Below are positions 1 through 4,728 of a stretch of 6,845 nt of DNA, piece by piece. Within the stretch, counting starts at the first letter, position 1. Each line of letters begins with the position of its first letter. The stretch lies in assembly GCA_003132645.1 (NCBI GenBank), contig PKYM01000191.1, positions 14,972-21,816 of the forward strand, in the 5' to 3' direction. Under the pieces are notes generated by a model, which was not told where the DNA came from, ran no database searches, and worked only from the letters and a program-made list of their open reading frames with translations. The position numbers and the translations under genes are program-made. The stretch is from Actinomycetota bacterium (GTDB lineage: Bacteria > Actinomycetota > Thermoleophilia > UBA2241).

Positions 1-37
1 GGAACACGCGGGGACGGCGAGCCGAGGGGCGGTGGGG

Positions 38-43
38 TATACT
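38..43 (+). promoter_or_regulatory. Probable -10 element (TATACT) of the small membrane protein gene
   Basis: TATACT matches the TATAAT consensus at five of six positions and stands out in a sequence of very high GC. A transcript starting about 7 bases downstream would have a leader of roughly 30 bases before the ATG at 80, and would include the ribosome binding site at 65-71. No convincing -35 hexamer is visible 16-18 bases upstream, so either the promoter is weak, it uses an activator, or the match is chance. Confidence 0.45.
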
Positions 44-64
44 AGCGCGCGATTTGGCAACCTC

Positions 65-71
65 AGGGAGG
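65..71 (+). promoter_or_regulatory. Strong ribosome binding site for the 42-residue ORF
   Basis: AGGGAGG lies 8 bases upstream of the ATG at 80. It fits the anti-Shine-Dalgarno sequence well at ideal spacing. This is the main reason to treat the short ORF as real and to place its start at 80 rather than at an in-frame GTG at 32, which has no properly spaced site. Confidence 0.7.
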
Positions 72-79
72 CGCCAACC

Positions 80-208
80 ATGGCCCGAGGCTCGTCAAGC
101 CTTATCGTGCGACTGCTCCTCTGGCTGCTGTTCCTGGTGGCCGCGGCTGTCGTCGCCTTCTTTATCGGCTATCTCATCGGTCCCTACTTCGTTACCCACG
201 TGCTGTAA
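80..208 (+). CDS. Small single-pass membrane protein, unrecognised (42 aa)
   Basis: This ORF runs from ATG at 80 to TAA at 206-208 and encodes 42 residues. The N-terminus (MARGSSSLIVR) is short and positively charged. Residues about 12-34 form one continuous hydrophobic stretch of Leu, Val, Ala and Phe ending in GYLIG, followed by the short tail PYFVTHVL. That is a single transmembrane helix, most likely with the N-terminus in the cytoplasm by the positive-inside rule. I do not recognise a family and assign no function. Support comes from the promoter-like TATACT at 38, the strong Shine-Dalgarno at 65-71 and the clean membrane-helix composition; chance frames here are rich in Arg, Pro, His and Ser instead. 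The same frame is open upstream to base 2, so a longer protein is formally possible. The next gene starts 192 bases on, so this is probably a separate transcription unit. Confidence 0.6.
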   Translation: MARGSSSLIVRLLLWLLFLVAAAVVAFFIGYLIGPYFVTHVL

Positions 209-245
209 GGGCCGGGGCTTCTTCGGTATGGACACTCCTGTCAGG

Positions 246-251
246 TATGAT
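246..251 (+). promoter_or_regulatory. Possible -10 element (TATGAT) for the zinc-ribbon gene
   Basis: TATGAT matches the -10 consensus at five of six positions. The best upstream partner is TTCGGT at 222-227 with an 18-base gap, which is a poor -35. Transcription from here would give an untranslated leader of roughly 140 bases before the GTG at 401. The palindrome GACA-N4-TGTC sits in the spacer, where a repressor could bind, but this is speculative. Confidence 0.3.
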
Positions 252-389
252 GGCCGCACCGGTACGCCGGCCGACCGGGTCATTCCGGCCGTCACGAACC
301 GCGGACCGTCAAACCGGCCGCCCCGGGCGCAGCACAGGGGCCAAGCGACCGTCGCAGCCGAGCGCCGCACGGCGGCTCGTCAGTGGCAG

Positions 390-395
390 AAGGAG
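390..395 (+). promoter_or_regulatory. Ribosome binding site that fixes the zinc-ribbon gene start at GTG 401
   Basis: AAGGAG ends 5 bases before the GTG at 401. The reading frame also has an upstream GTG at 383, but that would place this near-perfect Shine-Dalgarno inside the coding region and leave the start without one. The start at 401 is therefore preferred. Confidence 0.75.
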
Positions 396-400
396 AGCAC

Positions 401-928
401 GTGGTAGACCGTCTGCTTCTCGGTGCTTCCGACTCGACCGACCCCTTCGGGTCGATCAAGAACTTCTTCCACTCGTCGACCTGGCACTTCGCCGTGCTCA
501 TGTTCTGGTTTTTCCTCGTGGTCGTCTGGCTGGCCTGCGCCTACTGGGTCTACAAAGACGCTCGACGCCGCATCGACGACCGCGTGGTGATCATCGTCGC
601 CGTGCTCACCGGCCTCGTGTTCGGGCCGTTCGGGCTGTTCGTGTATGCCATCCTGCGCCCGCCCGAGTACCTCGACGACACCCGCGAGCGCGAGCTCGAG
701 CTGCGCATGCTCGAACAGCGCCTCGACGGCGACGCGCGCTGCCCCTTCTGCAAGACGGCGGTCAAAGACGACTACCTCGTGTGCCCGCATTGCATGCGGC
801 GCCTGCGCGAGGTGTGCCCGAGCTGCCGGCGGCCGGTCGAGCCCGACTGGCGCATCTGCCCGTACTGCGAAAAGCAGATCCCGCAGACGCAGGCGCCCAC
901 GCAGACCTTCGGGCTCGAAGTCAGGTAA
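401..928 (+). CDS. Membrane-anchored double zinc-ribbon protein (175 aa)
   Basis: The protein has two parts. The N-terminal half carries two hydrophobic segments at about residues 30-50 and 61-84, joined by a short basic turn (YKDARRRIDD). The second segment ends in AILRPPEYLDD, followed by a charged helix (about 94-110). The C-terminal half has four CxxC knuckles at Cys114/117, 128/131, 139/142 and 153/156, in the order CPFC, CPHC, CPSC, CPYC with ten residues inside each pair. That is the layout of two successive zinc ribbons as in DZANK/double zinc ribbon proteins, facing the cytoplasm if both segments span the membrane. The biochemical role of such proteins is not established; zinc ribbons commonly bind protein or nucleic acid. 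The gene is probably monocistronic, since two strong hairpins follow 2 bases after its TAA. The start was chosen on the Shine-Dalgarno at 390-395. Confidence 0.85.
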   Translation: MVDRLLLGASDSTDPFGSIKNFFHSSTWHFAVLMFWFFLVVVWLACAYWVYKDARRRIDDRVVIIVAVLTGLVFGPFGLFVYAILRPPEYLDDTRERELELRMLEQRLDGDARCPFCKTAVKDDYLVCPHCMRRLREVCPSCRRPVEPDWRICPYCEKQIPQTQAPTQTFGLEVR

Positions 929-930
929 GG

Positions 931-974
931 GCGGCGGGGCCGGCGCGGCCGCCAGGCCGCGCCGGCCCCGCCGC
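931..974 (+). terminator. Perfect 20-bp GC hairpin, probable terminator
   Basis: The arms at 931-950 and 955-974 are exact reverse complements over 20 bases, made only of G and C, with a 4-base loop (GCCA). The hairpin begins 2 bases after the zinc-ribbon gene's TAA. No T tract follows, only GGTTAAAG. Strong GC hairpins lacking a U tail are often proposed as terminators in high-GC actinobacteria, so intrinsic termination is the likeliest role. Confidence 0.7.
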
Positions 975-980
975 GGTTAA

Positions 981-1030
981 AGCGGGCGGTGGCGGCGGGC
1001 CGCAAGGCGCACCCGCCGCCACCGCCCGCT
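981..1030 (+). terminator. Second perfect GC hairpin in tandem, probable terminator
   Basis: The arms at 981-999 and 1012-1030 are exact reverse complements over 19 bases, with a 12-base loop in which CC-GCAA-GG can add a GNRA-capped mini-stem. It lies 6 bases after the first hairpin but has a different sequence, so it is not a copy of it. It is followed by CTAGCGAG, with no T tract. Together the two hairpins would insulate ndk from upstream transcription in a tandem terminator arrangement, or protect the 3' end of the upstream mRNA. Confidence 0.65.
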
Positions 1031-1086
1031 CTAGCGAGAGGGCCGGGTTCACGCCTGGTCGCCGATAGACGGAAAGGATTCACCTC

Positions 1087-1500
1087 GTGGAGCAGACGTT
1101 CATCATGGTCAAGCCCGACGGCGTCCGGCTGTGCCTCGTCGGCGAGGTCGTCGGCCGCTTCGAGCGGCGTGGCTTTACTCTGAGCGGCCTCAAGGCCCTG
1201 CGCATCGACCGCGCTCTCGCCGAGCGCCACTACGCCGAGCACGTCGGCAAGCCGTTCTTCGAGTCGCTGGTCAGCTTCATCACCTCGGGACCGGTCGTGG
1301 CGATGGTCTGGGAAGGACGCGACGCGATCGCCGTGGGGCGCGCCATGCTGGGCGTGACCGACGCCGGGCAGGCGGCCCCCGGCACCATCCGTGGCGACTT
1401 CTCGCTGTCTAAGGAGCAGAACATCGTGCACGGCTCCGACGGCCCCGAAAGCGCGGTCCGCGAGATCAAGCTGTTCTTCGGTGAGGACGGGCTCGTCTAG
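1087..1500 (+). CDS. ndk: Nucleoside diphosphate kinase (137 aa)
   Basis: Ndk transfers the gamma phosphate of ATP to nucleoside diphosphates through a phosphohistidine, balancing NTP and dNTP pools in the cytoplasm. The family signature is clear: MVKPDGV near the N-terminus (Lys9), the Kpn-loop region around [13 protein letters not shown], the segment PGTIRGDF (98-105), and the active-site motif NIVHGSDG with catalytic His115. The length of 137 residues is normal for a bacterial enzyme. The start is GTG at 1087, preceded by AAAGGA at 1073-1078 with an 8-base gap. An odd point is RLCLVGE at residues 14-20, where most homologues have QRGLVGE or a similar Arg/Lys-containing stretch. The gene overlaps maf by 20 bases, so the two are probably cotranscribed. 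No clear promoter is visible in the 56 bases between the second hairpin and the start codon. Confidence 0.97.
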   Translation: MEQTFIMVKPDGVRLCLVGEVVGRFERRGFTLSGLKALRIDRALAERHYAEHVGKPFFESLVSFITSGPVVAMVWEGRDAIAVGRAMLGVTDAGQAAPGTIRGDFSLSKEQNIVHGSDGPESAVREIKLFFGEDGLV

Positions 1501-2200
1501 GGGTGCCGCGCCGTCGCGGCCGGCGCCCTTCGTCGTGCTGGCCTCGCGCTCGCCGCAGCGCGAGGCCATCCTGCGCCAGCTCCGGCTGCCCTTCCGGGTC
1601 GCGCCCAGCCGCCATCACGAGACGACGGTGCCGGGTGACCCCTTGGCTACGGTCGTCGCCAACGCAGTGGGCAAGGCCCGCGACGTGGCCGGGCGCGAGT
1701 CCGCCGGCCTCGCGCCCGCTGCCGGCAGCCTCGCTCCCGCGGGCCTCGCTCCCGCCGGCCTCGCGCTCGAGCCGGGTCACCTCGTCCTGGGCGTCGACAC
1801 GGTCGTCGTGCTCGACGAGGGCGTGCTGGGCAAGCCGGCCGACGCCGCCGAGGCGGCTGCCTTTCTCAGCGCCCTCGCGGGCCGGCGCCACGACGTCGTG
1901 AGCGGCCTCTGCCTGCTCGACTCAGGCGGCGACGCCTGGACAGCGCACGCCCGCACCGCCGTGACCTTCCGGGCGCTCTCGCGCGCTGCCGTCGCCGGCT
2001 ACGTGGCGACGGGGGAGTGGCGCGAGCGCGCCGGCGCCTACGCCATCCAGGGTGTCGGTTCGGCACTCGTGACCGCGGTCGACGGCGACTACTGGAACGT
2101 GGTGGGCCTGCCCGTGGCGCTCACCCTCGACGGCCTGGCGCACTTCGGCGTGGCGCCGTTCTCGTGGCTCGCGGCGCCGCCGAAGTTCGCCGCGCCGTAG
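1481..2200 (+). CDS. maf: Maf-like nucleotide pyrophosphatase (239 aa)
   Basis: Maf/HAM1-fold proteins hydrolyse non-canonical or modified nucleoside triphosphates (for example dTTP, UTP or methylated forms) to monophosphates, as house-cleaning enzymes. Recognisable motifs are [10 protein letters not shown] (18-27, usually SxSPRR), [10 protein letters not shown] (45-54), the catalytic-type GVDTVVVLD (104-112), LGKP (116-119), RRHDVVSG (135-142), [10 protein letters not shown] (182-191) and the C-terminal DYWNVVGLP (203-211). The protein is longer than the usual 190-210 residues. The excess comes from an N-terminal extension of about 16 residues and from an Ala/Gly/Leu/Pro repeat at 76-97. The start is GTG at 1481, inside the end of ndk. 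A GTG at 1535 would remove the first beta strand, so it is less likely. No strong Shine-Dalgarno is seen, which fits translational coupling to ndk. Ser-Pro-Gln replacing Ser-Pro-Arg may affect substrate preference. Confidence 0.92.
   Translation: MRTGSSRGAAPSRPAPFVVLASRSPQREAILRQLRLPFRVAPSRHHETTVPGDPLATVVANAVGKARDVAGRESAGLAPAAGSLAPAGLAPAGLALEPGHLVLGVDTVVVLDEGVLGKPADAAEAAAFLSALAGRRHDVVSGLCLLDSGGDAWTAHARTAVTFRALSRAAVAGYVATGEWRERAGAYAIQGVGSALVTAVDGDYWNVVGLPVALTLDGLAHFGVAPFSWLAAPPKFAAP
1706..1771 (+). repeat. Imperfect 15-bp tandem repeat inside maf (GLAPA units)
   Basis: Four related 15-base units occur at 1706-1720, 1727-1741, 1742-1756 and 1757-1771. They encode [15 protein letters not shown] and GLALE, with one AG dipeptide between the first and second. 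All are in frame with maf, so gain or loss of units would not break the reading frame. The units fall in the loop just before the conserved GVDT strand. Confidence 0.8.
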
Positions 2201-2224
2201 CGTTTCTCCCGCGCGGCTGTTTGG
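2189..2224 (+). terminator. Weak possible terminator at the end of maf
   Basis: A 7-base perfect stem (GCCGCGC at 2189-2195, GCGCGGC at 2211-2217) with a 15-base loop spans the maf stop codon and is followed by TGTTTGG. The stem is short, the loop is long and the T run is poor. It also overlaps the -35 element of the mreB promoter. Partial termination is possible, but the evidence is thin. Confidence 0.25.
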
Positions 2225-2249
2225 CTCCGCAAAGGGCGGCGTGTACTAT
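2221..2249 (+). promoter_or_regulatory. Promoter of the mreBCD-mrdA-rodA operon
   Basis: TTGGCT (2221-2226) and TACTAT (2244-2249) are separated by exactly 17 bases. Each hexamer matches its sigma-70-type consensus at four of six positions, including the most conserved ones (TTG; TA and the final T). It lies in the only gap between maf and mreB. Transcription would start near 2256, giving a leader of about 25 bases that contains the AAAGGAG site just before mreB. This is the best promoter in the window. Confidence 0.6.
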
Positions 2250-2268
2250 GAACGATTGAACCGGATCG

Positions 2269-2275
2269 AAAGGAG
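2269..2275 (+). promoter_or_regulatory. Ribosome binding site pointing to an ATC start of mreB
   Basis: AAAGGAG is a near-perfect Shine-Dalgarno, and the codon at optimal distance (6 bases) in the mreB frame is ATC at 2282. No ATG, GTG or TTG exists in that frame between the upstream stop at 2249-2251 and the GTG at 2381, about 105 bases downstream of this site. Confidence 0.75.
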
Positions 2276-2281
2276 CAGGTC

Positions 2282-3328
2282 ATCGGTTTCTTCGACTTCC
2301 TCACTGGCTTCGGCGCGCGCGACGTCGCCATCGACCTTGGCACCGCCAACACCCTCGTCTATGTCCGCGGCCGCGGTATCGTGCTCTCTGAGCCGTCCGT
2401 CGTCGCTATCGACCACCGTTCGGGCGAAGTCCATGCGGTGGGCGCCGAGGCCAAGCGCATGCTGGGCCGCACGCCCGGCTCGATCAGCGCGATCAGGCCG
2501 CTCAAAGACGGCGTGATCGCCGACTTCGACGTCACCGAACAGATGCTGCGCCACTTCATCAACAAGGTAAACCAGAATAAGTGGGCCCACCCGCGGGTCG
2601 TCATCTGCGTGCCCTCGGGCGTGACCGGCGTCGAAAAGCGGGCGGTCGAAGAGGCGACCTACTCGGCCGGCGCGCGCTGGACGGGTCTGATCGAAGAGCC
2701 CATGGCGGCCGCGATCGGCGCTGGGCTGCCGGTGGCCGAACCCACGGGCAACATGATCGTCGACATCGGCGGTGGCACCAGCGAGGTGGCCGTCATCTCG
2801 CTGGGCGGCATCGTCGTCTCGCAGTCCATCCGGGTCGGCGGCGACGAGTTAGACGAAGCGATCATCAGCTACGTCAAGAAAGAGTACAAACTGCTCATCG
2901 GCAGCCAGACCGCCGAAGAGATCAAGCTCGAGATCGGTTCGGCCCACCCGCTGCCTCAAGAAGAGCAGGCCGAGATCCGCGGGCGCGACCTCGTGACCGG
3001 ACTGCCCAAGACCATCGTGCTGACATCCGAAGAGGTCAGGGCCGCGCTCGAAGAGCCCGTGCAAGCCATCATCGACGCCATCAAGGCGACGCTCGACAAG
3101 ACACCGCCCGAGCTTTCCAGCGATATCATGGACCGCGGCATCATGCTGGCCGGCGGCGGCTCGCTGCTGCAGGGGCTGCCCGAGCGGCTGCGTCAGGAAA
3201 CGCAGATGCCGGTCCACCTCGCCGAATCGCCGCTCACCTGCGTCGCCGTTGGGTCCGGCAAGTATCTCGAGGAGTTCGATGCCATTGCCCGCAGCAAGCG
3301 CAACTCGAGGCCCAGAGGCCGGTACTAG
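2282..3328 (+). CDS. mreB: Rod shape-determining protein MreB (348 aa), apparent ATC start
   Basis: MreB is a bacterial actin that forms membrane-bound filaments and directs lateral wall synthesis. From ATC at 2282 the protein has a hydrophobic N-terminal stretch ([11 protein letters not shown], a plausible membrane-binding end), the phosphate-1 loop [11 protein letters not shown] (18-28), [11 protein letters not shown] (138-148), the phosphate-2 loop DIGGGTSE (161-168), and the adenosine motif AGGGS (290-294). At 348 residues the length is normal. It ends in a basic tail ([12 protein letters not shown]). The frame lacks any ATG, GTG or TTG until 2381. Starting there would delete 33 residues, including the first beta strand and phosphate-1 loop, and would have no supporting Shine-Dalgarno. 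I therefore place the start at ATC, matched to AAAGGAG at 2269-2275. A base error or variant at the start codon is the main alternative. It is the first gene of the operon; mreC follows after 15 bases. Confidence 0.95.
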   Translation: MGFFDFLTGFGARDVAIDLGTANTLVYVRGRGIVLSEPSVVAIDHRSGEVHAVGAEAKRMLGRTPGSISAIRPLKDGVIADFDVTEQMLRHFINKVNQNKWAHPRVVICVPSGVTGVEKRAVEEATYSAGARWTGLIEEPMAAAIGAGLPVAEPTGNMIVDIGGGTSEVAVISLGGIVVSQSIRVGGDELDEAIISYVKKEYKLLIGSQTAEEIKLEIGSAHPLPQEEQAEIRGRDLVTGLPKTIVLTSEEVRAALEEPVQAIIDAIKATLDKTPPELSSDIMDRGIMLAGGGSLLQGLPERLRQETQMPVHLAESPLTCVAVGSGKYLEEFDAIARSKRNSRPRGRY

Positions 3329-3343
3329 GCCAGTCTGCCTCTA

Positions 3344-4171
3344 GTGGCTCGCAAGCGTGCACTGCGGCGGCGCATCGTCGTCGCCACCCTGCTCGTGCTG
3401 TCCGTTGCTCTGCTCACGGTGTATTTCCGGGAGTCGCAGAACGGACCGGTGCATCGAGCCGAGGCATCGGCCATGCACGTCGTCTCTCCCTTGCAGTCGG
3501 GCGCCGCCCGGGTGATCAAGCCGTTTCGCGACGGCTGGAACTGGGTGGGCCAGCTTTTCAGCGCGCAGTCGCAGAACCGCACCCTGCGCACCGAAGTGCA
3601 ACAGCTGCGCGCCCAGGTCGCCCAGCAGCTCGTCGCCCAGCAACAGGACGGTGAGCTCAAGGGCATGACCCAGATGCGCGACTCGGCGGTGTTTCCCAAG
3701 GGTTCGCGCTTCGCCCAGGCGCGGGTCATCGCGCGCTCGACGACGGCCTGGTATTCGGACGTCTCGATCGACGCAGGCACCGACCAGGGCGTGCATCTGA
3801 ACGACGCCGTGGTGAACGGCCAGGGACTCGTGGGGCGCGTCTCGGCGGTCACCCCCGATGCCTCCGAGGTGACCCTGATCACAGACCAGGACAGCTACGT
3901 CGATGCGATGGTCGTGCCCAACGGCGCTCAGGGCCTCGTGGCGGGCAGCGTCACCGGCGACGTCACGCTGCAGTACGTCGACCGCTCCGAGAAGGTCGTG
4001 AGCGGCCAGGTGGTCGTGACCAGCGGCATGAAGGGCTCGATCTTCACTCGCGGCATCCCCATCGGCCAGGTCTCGGCCGTCGCCCAGCAGGACGTCGAGC
4101 TCTATCAGAGCATCTCGGTGACGCCCTACGTCGATTTCCACACACTCGATCTGGTGATGGTGGTGTTGTGA
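3344..4171 (+). CDS. mreC: Rod shape-determining protein MreC (275 aa)
   Basis: MreC is a bitopic scaffold of the elongation complex that binds and activates PBP2 outside the membrane and links it to MreB and MreD. The sequence has a basic cytoplasmic N-terminus (MARKRALRRR), one transmembrane segment (about 11-28), an extracytoplasmic linker, a Gln/Leu-rich coiled coil at about 72-105, and then the beta-rich domain. Family-typical phrases include FAQARVIAR, DAGTDQGVHLNDAVVNGQGLVGRV, VTLITDQDS and IPIGQVSAV. The length is ordinary. The start is GTG at 3344, 15 bases after mreB. The bases between hold no good Shine-Dalgarno, so translation probably depends on ribosomes finishing mreB. The stop codon shares its last base with the mreD ATG. 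Confidence 0.95.
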   Translation: MARKRALRRRIVVATLLVLSVALLTVYFRESQNGPVHRAEASAMHVVSPLQSGAARVIKPFRDGWNWVGQLFSAQSQNRTLRTEVQQLRAQVAQQLVAQQQDGELKGMTQMRDSAVFPKGSRFAQARVIARSTTAWYSDVSIDAGTDQGVHLNDAVVNGQGLVGRVSAVTPDASEVTLITDQDSYVDAMVVPNGAQGLVAGSVTGDVTLQYVDRSEKVVSGQVVVTSGMKGSIFTRGIPIGQVSAVAQQDVELYQSISVTPYVDFHTLDLVMVVL

Positions 4172-4728
4172 TGGCCCAGCGCCTGCCGGCGATCGACAAG
4201 CTCGGCGACGGACCGCGTGTCGCCTCTGAGCTCGGCCGTCTGCTTGTCCTGCTGCTCGTAGCGACGTTCCTGCAGACCACGGTGGCGGCCAACATCCGCA
4301 TCCTCGGGGCCAACCCCGACTTCGTGCTGATCTTCGTCGTCGTGGTGGCCCTGCTGCGCGGCGCCGAGATCGGCGCCGCCTTCGGCTTCGTCGCGGGGGG
4401 GATCGTCTCGATCGCCCTGTTCGAACCGCCCGGCGTGCGCTCGCTCACCCTCGTCGTGGTGGGCTACCTGATCGGCCGCTACGCCGAGACGGCCGACCTG
4501 TCACCCAGCGTCGCACCGATCGTCTCGGTGTTCGTCGGCACCCTGATCGCCGAGTCGCTGTCGCTGCTCGCGCAGTTCCTGTTCGGGCGCGAGGTGCCCC
4601 TGGCGTACCTTGTGAGCCGCTGGGTCATCCCGCTGCTTGTGATCGACACCCTGCTTGCCACGCCGCTCTATCTTGTGGCGCGCTGGTGGCTGAGAGGCGA
4701 ACGACGTGTCCGTATATCTGAGGCGTAA
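4171..4728 (+). CDS. mreD: Rod shape-determining protein MreD (185 aa)
   Basis: MreD is a polytopic inner-membrane protein that joins MreC and MreB in the elongation complex; its exact activity is unclear. Hydrophobic segments lie at about 23-40, 49-63, 66-84, 91-104, 115-136 and 148-171, giving five or six membrane spans. The phrase NPDFVLIFVVVVALLRG followed by a Gly-rich helix is characteristic of the family, as is the later FEPPGVRSL. The ATG at 4171 overlaps the mreC stop in TGATG, the usual sign of coupled reinitiation; a GTG at 4168 directly before it would add one residue. The last 23 bases overlap mrdA. A seven-G run at 4395-4401 leaves the frame intact. Confidence 0.92.
   Translation: MAQRLPAIDKLGDGPRVASELGRLLVLLLVATFLQTTVAANIRILGANPDFVLIFVVVVALLRGAEIGAAFGFVAGGIVSIALFEPPGVRSLTLVVVGYLIGRYAETADLSPSVAPIVSVFVGTLIAESLSLLAQFLFGREVPLAYLVSRWVIPLLVIDTLLATPLYLVARWWLRGERRVRISEA
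4692..4697 (+). promoter_or_regulatory. Ribosome binding site for mrdA inside mreD
   Basis: GAGAGG sits 8 bases before the GTG at 4706, within the coding sequence of mreD. It supports the 23-base overlap as real, rather than a start further downstream. Confidence 0.55.

Larger units (their letters stand above)
209..400 (+). other. Intergenic leader region with no supported gene
   Basis: This 192-base gap holds no ORF I would support and no tRNA-like cloverleaf. It contains a -10-like TATGAT at 246-251, an interrupted palindrome GACA-CTCC-TGTC at 231-242, and a direct repeat of GGTATG at 225-230 and 244-249. Near its end an imperfect hairpin (arms 359-366 and 371-379, loop 367-370, one bulged G at 374) lies about 10 bases upstream of the next gene's ribosome binding site. 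A long structured 5' leader for the zinc-ribbon gene is plausible but unproven. Confidence 0.4.

Noticed and set aside
1..45. Possible 3' end of an upstream gene (frame ending TAG 43-45)
   Set aside because: Only 14 codons are visible, Gly/Arg-rich and without a recognisable motif; the TATACT box overlaps it. It cannot be supported.
383..400. GTG 383 as the start of the zinc-ribbon gene
   Set aside because: It would place the AAGGAG site at 390-395 inside the gene; the GTG at 401 is correctly spaced from that site.
247..1068. A 273-codon + strand frame overlapping the zinc-ribbon gene and both hairpins
   Set aside because: The composition is Arg/Pro/Ala-rich without domains, and it runs through the terminator hairpins, which is typical of a GC shadow frame.
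2381..3328. GTG 2381 as the start of mreB
   Set aside because: It would remove the first beta strand and the phosphate-1 loop and lacks a Shine-Dalgarno, while the upstream 33 codons encode conserved MreB sequence.
2581..3654. A 357-codon + strand frame across mreB and mreC
   Set aside because: It is an Arg/His/Ala-rich alternative-frame reading of two clearly conserved genes, with no motif and no ribosome binding site.
4395..4401. Seven-G run in mreD as a phase-variation tract
   Set aside because: The run is short, the frame is intact, and such runs are expected in DNA of this GC content.
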